A stretch of 14,997 bases of DNA. Source: an uncultured Collinsella sp. (GTDB lineage: Bacteria; Actinomycetota; Coriobacteriia; Coriobacteriales; Coriobacteriaceae). Position numbers and translations under genes: made by a program. Within the stretch, counting starts at the first letter, position 1. The number at the start of each line of letters is the position of its first letter. Of the stretch, positions 13,801 to 14,997 are shown in pieces. The stretch lies in contig URHQ01000051.1 of assembly GCA_900547655.1 (NCBI GenBank), positions 1 through 14,997 on the forward strand, in the 5' to 3' direction. The notes under the pieces were generated by a model. The model was not told the origin of the DNA, ran no database searches, and saw only the letters and a list, made by a program, of their open reading frames with translations.

Positions 13801-13832
13801 TTTTGTACGGGTGCTGTCTGTTGGGAGCAAAG

Positions 13833-14219
13833 ATGGGTGCACAATTATTTTCGAGACGAACAGCAATTAAAATGGCCGTTGCCGCGGCTTCTGTCCCGCT
13901 GATTGGTCTAGTTGGATGTGGTGAGAAGTCGATTGTTGGAACTTGGGCAAACGACGACGGAGACGAAATTCTCCAATTTGATGAGAATGGTGATTGTTCG
14001 GTTCCTTTTACCTATAACGGTGCGTGGCTGGAAAGCTGCGATCGCTATACGATTCAAGAAGACGAGACATTGGTTCTAAGTAGCAGTCAAGGAAATATCA
14101 GCTCTCAACATTGGAAGAAAGCCAGCAGCAAAGAGGAAGCTGAAGAGGCGGATGATAGGCTCTATTTTCTCAATGGGGATGAGCTTGTTATCAACAACGA
14201 AACGTACACGAGAGAATGA
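13833..14219 (+). CDS. Small lipoprotein with Tat-like signal, unknown function
   Basis: Predicted exported lipoprotein of 128 residues. The N-terminus has a twin-arginine-like motif, FSRRTAIK (residues 6-13), a hydrophobic stretch (14-27) and a lipobox ending LVGC, so Cys29 is the likely lipidated residue. The mature part begins GEKSIVGTWANDDGDEILQF, and a Y-T-I-x-x-D-E-T-L-V-L strand follows. The GTW opening and these alternating strands resemble small lipocalin-like or copper-resistance-type beta-barrel lipoproteins, but I cannot name a family with confidence. An in-frame TTG at 13803 was rejected: ATG 13833 follows GGGAGC and starts a proper signal peptide. Codon use is visibly less GC-biased than in the pur genes. 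Confidence 0.8.
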   Translation: MGAQLFSRRTAIKMAVAAASVPLIGLVGCGEKSIVGTWANDDGDEILQFDENGDCSVPFTYNGAWLESCDRYTIQEDETLVLSSSQGNISSQHWKKASSKEEAEEADDRLYFLNGDELVINNETYTRE

Positions 14220-14602
14220 GAGCTAAGACACGCCGACCGTGTGAAGATGGGGAATGCCATAGATGAATACCATGCCGGGCTCGTGACAAACATCATTGTC
14301 ACGAGCCCGGCACACATCAAAGTATAAATTGTTCACCAGTCCGCATCCTCTTTTTGCTCAGATTGAGCCGTTTGCTACTAGTGCGGTTGTTGCTCAGATG
14401 CCGCAGGGGCGTTATCAAATGCTAATGCCTGTTTGTTTCCAGTGTGGATAATAAAGTTTGCCTAAATAATTTCGTGTTTGATTTCGAGCCCAAACGAGGG
14501 CTATGGCATTAAAGCCACCATGTTTTCTAGAAATTTGAACGGTGGGAGTCATGTCGATTGCGAGATTTGACGGGTTGGTTGCCTGACTGGAGGGTGGATC
14601 TA
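14220..14602. other. AT-rich interval with a long hairpin and a possible gene relic
   Basis: No complete gene can be supported. The interval contains the perfect hairpin at 14273-14312. It also holds an open frame without a recognisable ribosome binding site, running from a TTG at 14329 to TAA at 14449-14451. That frame reads like real protein (HPLFAQIEPFATSAVVAQM, later ending PVCFQCG). It could be the end of a degraded gene. The last 150 bases before the next gene hold only weak dyads. Confidence 0.45.
14273..14312. repeat. Perfect 17-bp-stem hairpin (terminator-like, no T-run)
   Basis: Bases 14273-14289 and 14296-14312 are exact reverse complements (TGCCGGGCTCGTGACAA on the left) around a 6-base loop. 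It lies 53 bases after the lipoprotein stop. The stem strength fits a terminator, but no T-run follows on either strand (ACACATCAAAG on + and TTCATCT-type sequence on -). It may act as an atypical terminator or 3' mRNA stabiliser, or be a mobile palindromic element. Confidence 0.7.
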
Positions 14603-14938
14603 ATGAAACCAAAAAAAGAAACCGTTGCATTGCTGTCACTTGGCTTGGGGCTTTTTGCGCTGGTCTACGGGCTTATAACAAAAGCGATGCTATCTCATCG
14701 TTATACATTTAAAGCTCCTCTTACCAGCATGGAGCTTTCGGTTTTGGCAATTATTGGAATCGGATTTGTTTTACTGATTGTTGGCGCGCTTCTATTTATA
14801 AGCGTGCGCTATACATCCAAGAATGTTGTTGATATTGATTCGACACGGAACAAAGGCAAAGTATGTCCTTATTGCCAAACTCGAATCATAGGAGATGCAA
14901 AGCACTGTCCGAACTGTGGTCAAGAGTTGGGTCAATAA
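14603..14938 (+). CDS. Small membrane protein with C-terminal zinc ribbon, unknown function
   Basis: Protein of 111 residues not assigned to a named family. Two membrane helices lie at about 8-29 and 45-67, followed by a basic, polar linker (69-86). The C-terminal zinc ribbon is CPYC (88-91) and HCPNCG (101-106), so Cys88, Cys91, Cys102 and Cys105 form a complete four-cysteine site. Both termini are probably cytoplasmic. An in-frame ATG at 14558 was rejected: ATG 14603 follows GGAGGG at 14589-14594 and gives a basic MKPKKE start. Such helix-plus-ribbon proteins are common and usually of unknown role. The remaining 59 bases to the window end show no gene. Confidence 0.78.
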   Translation: MKPKKETVALLSLGLGLFALVYGLITKAMLSHRYTFKAPLTSMELSVLAIIGIGFVLLIVGALLFISVRYTSKNVVDIDSTRNKGKVCPYCQTRIIGDAKHCPNCGQELGQ

Positions 14939-14997
14939 GAAGGAGCCTTCGTGAGTTCGTGTGGGTAGTCCCTACGCCTCGCGCCCCGGCAGGGCCG

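Noticed and set aside
1..14997. CRISPR array, tRNA, rRNA, integrase or transposase
   Set aside because: No regularly spaced direct repeats, cloverleaf with CCA-like end, or recombinase motif was found on either strand by reading.

Overview
The window looks like chromosomal DNA from a GC-rich gut actinobacterium of the class Coriobacteriia, most likely Collinsella or a close relative. This is inferred from the strong G/C third-position bias of the carB and pur genes, the AGGAGG-type ribosome binding sites, the four-cysteine PurF and the gene content; no 16S or other marker is present to prove it. The sequence is probably the start of a short-read contig: bases 4-37 are an Illumina Nextera (Tn5) adapter, not genomic DNA, and the first gene is cut by it.

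Layout. (1) 38-745: the 3' end of carB (carbamoyl-phosphate synthase large chain). (2) 746-1015: a non-coding stretch with a 21-bp-arm inverted repeat (762-842) and a perfect 38-bp palindrome (933-970). (3) 1016-5071: a less GC-rich sugar-uptake block. It holds a mannose-family PTS (EIIB, EIIC, EIID on +), a GntR/UTRA regulator on - that overlaps EIID tail to tail, and an alpha/beta-hydrolase (HSL-type esterase) diverging from the regulator. No EIIA gene is present. (4) 5404-6071: a Phd/YefM-RelE-type toxin-antitoxin pair between two rho-independent terminators. (5) 6323-8298: purE, a class B sortase and a divergent MoaE-like protein, co-directional and with no terminator until 8322-8364. (6) 8398-9627 on -: a putative CmpB-type multi-membrane protein, sharing that terminator. 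(7) 9925-13544: purF, purM, purN, ending at a 14-bp-stem terminator. (8) 13594-14997: an AT-richer end with a small Tat-type lipoprotein, a long hairpin, two possible gene relics and a two-helix membrane protein with a C-terminal zinc ribbon.

How the parts work together. PurF, PurN, PurM and PurE catalyse steps 1, 3, 5 and the carboxylation step of de novo IMP synthesis. The partners PurD, PurL/Q/S, PurK, PurC, PurB and PurH are not in the window. CarB links to pyrimidine and arginine synthesis. The PTS block would import and phosphorylate one sugar or amino sugar under the GntR regulator, and the esterase may deacylate the substrate; that last link is guilt by association only.

No clearly new defence or mobile system is visible. 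The items most worth a second look are the 38-bp palindrome in front of the PTS, the purE-sortase-MoaE-like operon with its lysine-deficient MoaE-like protein, the long inverted repeats at 762-842 and 14273-14312, the structured purF-purM spacer, and the adapter artefact at base 4.
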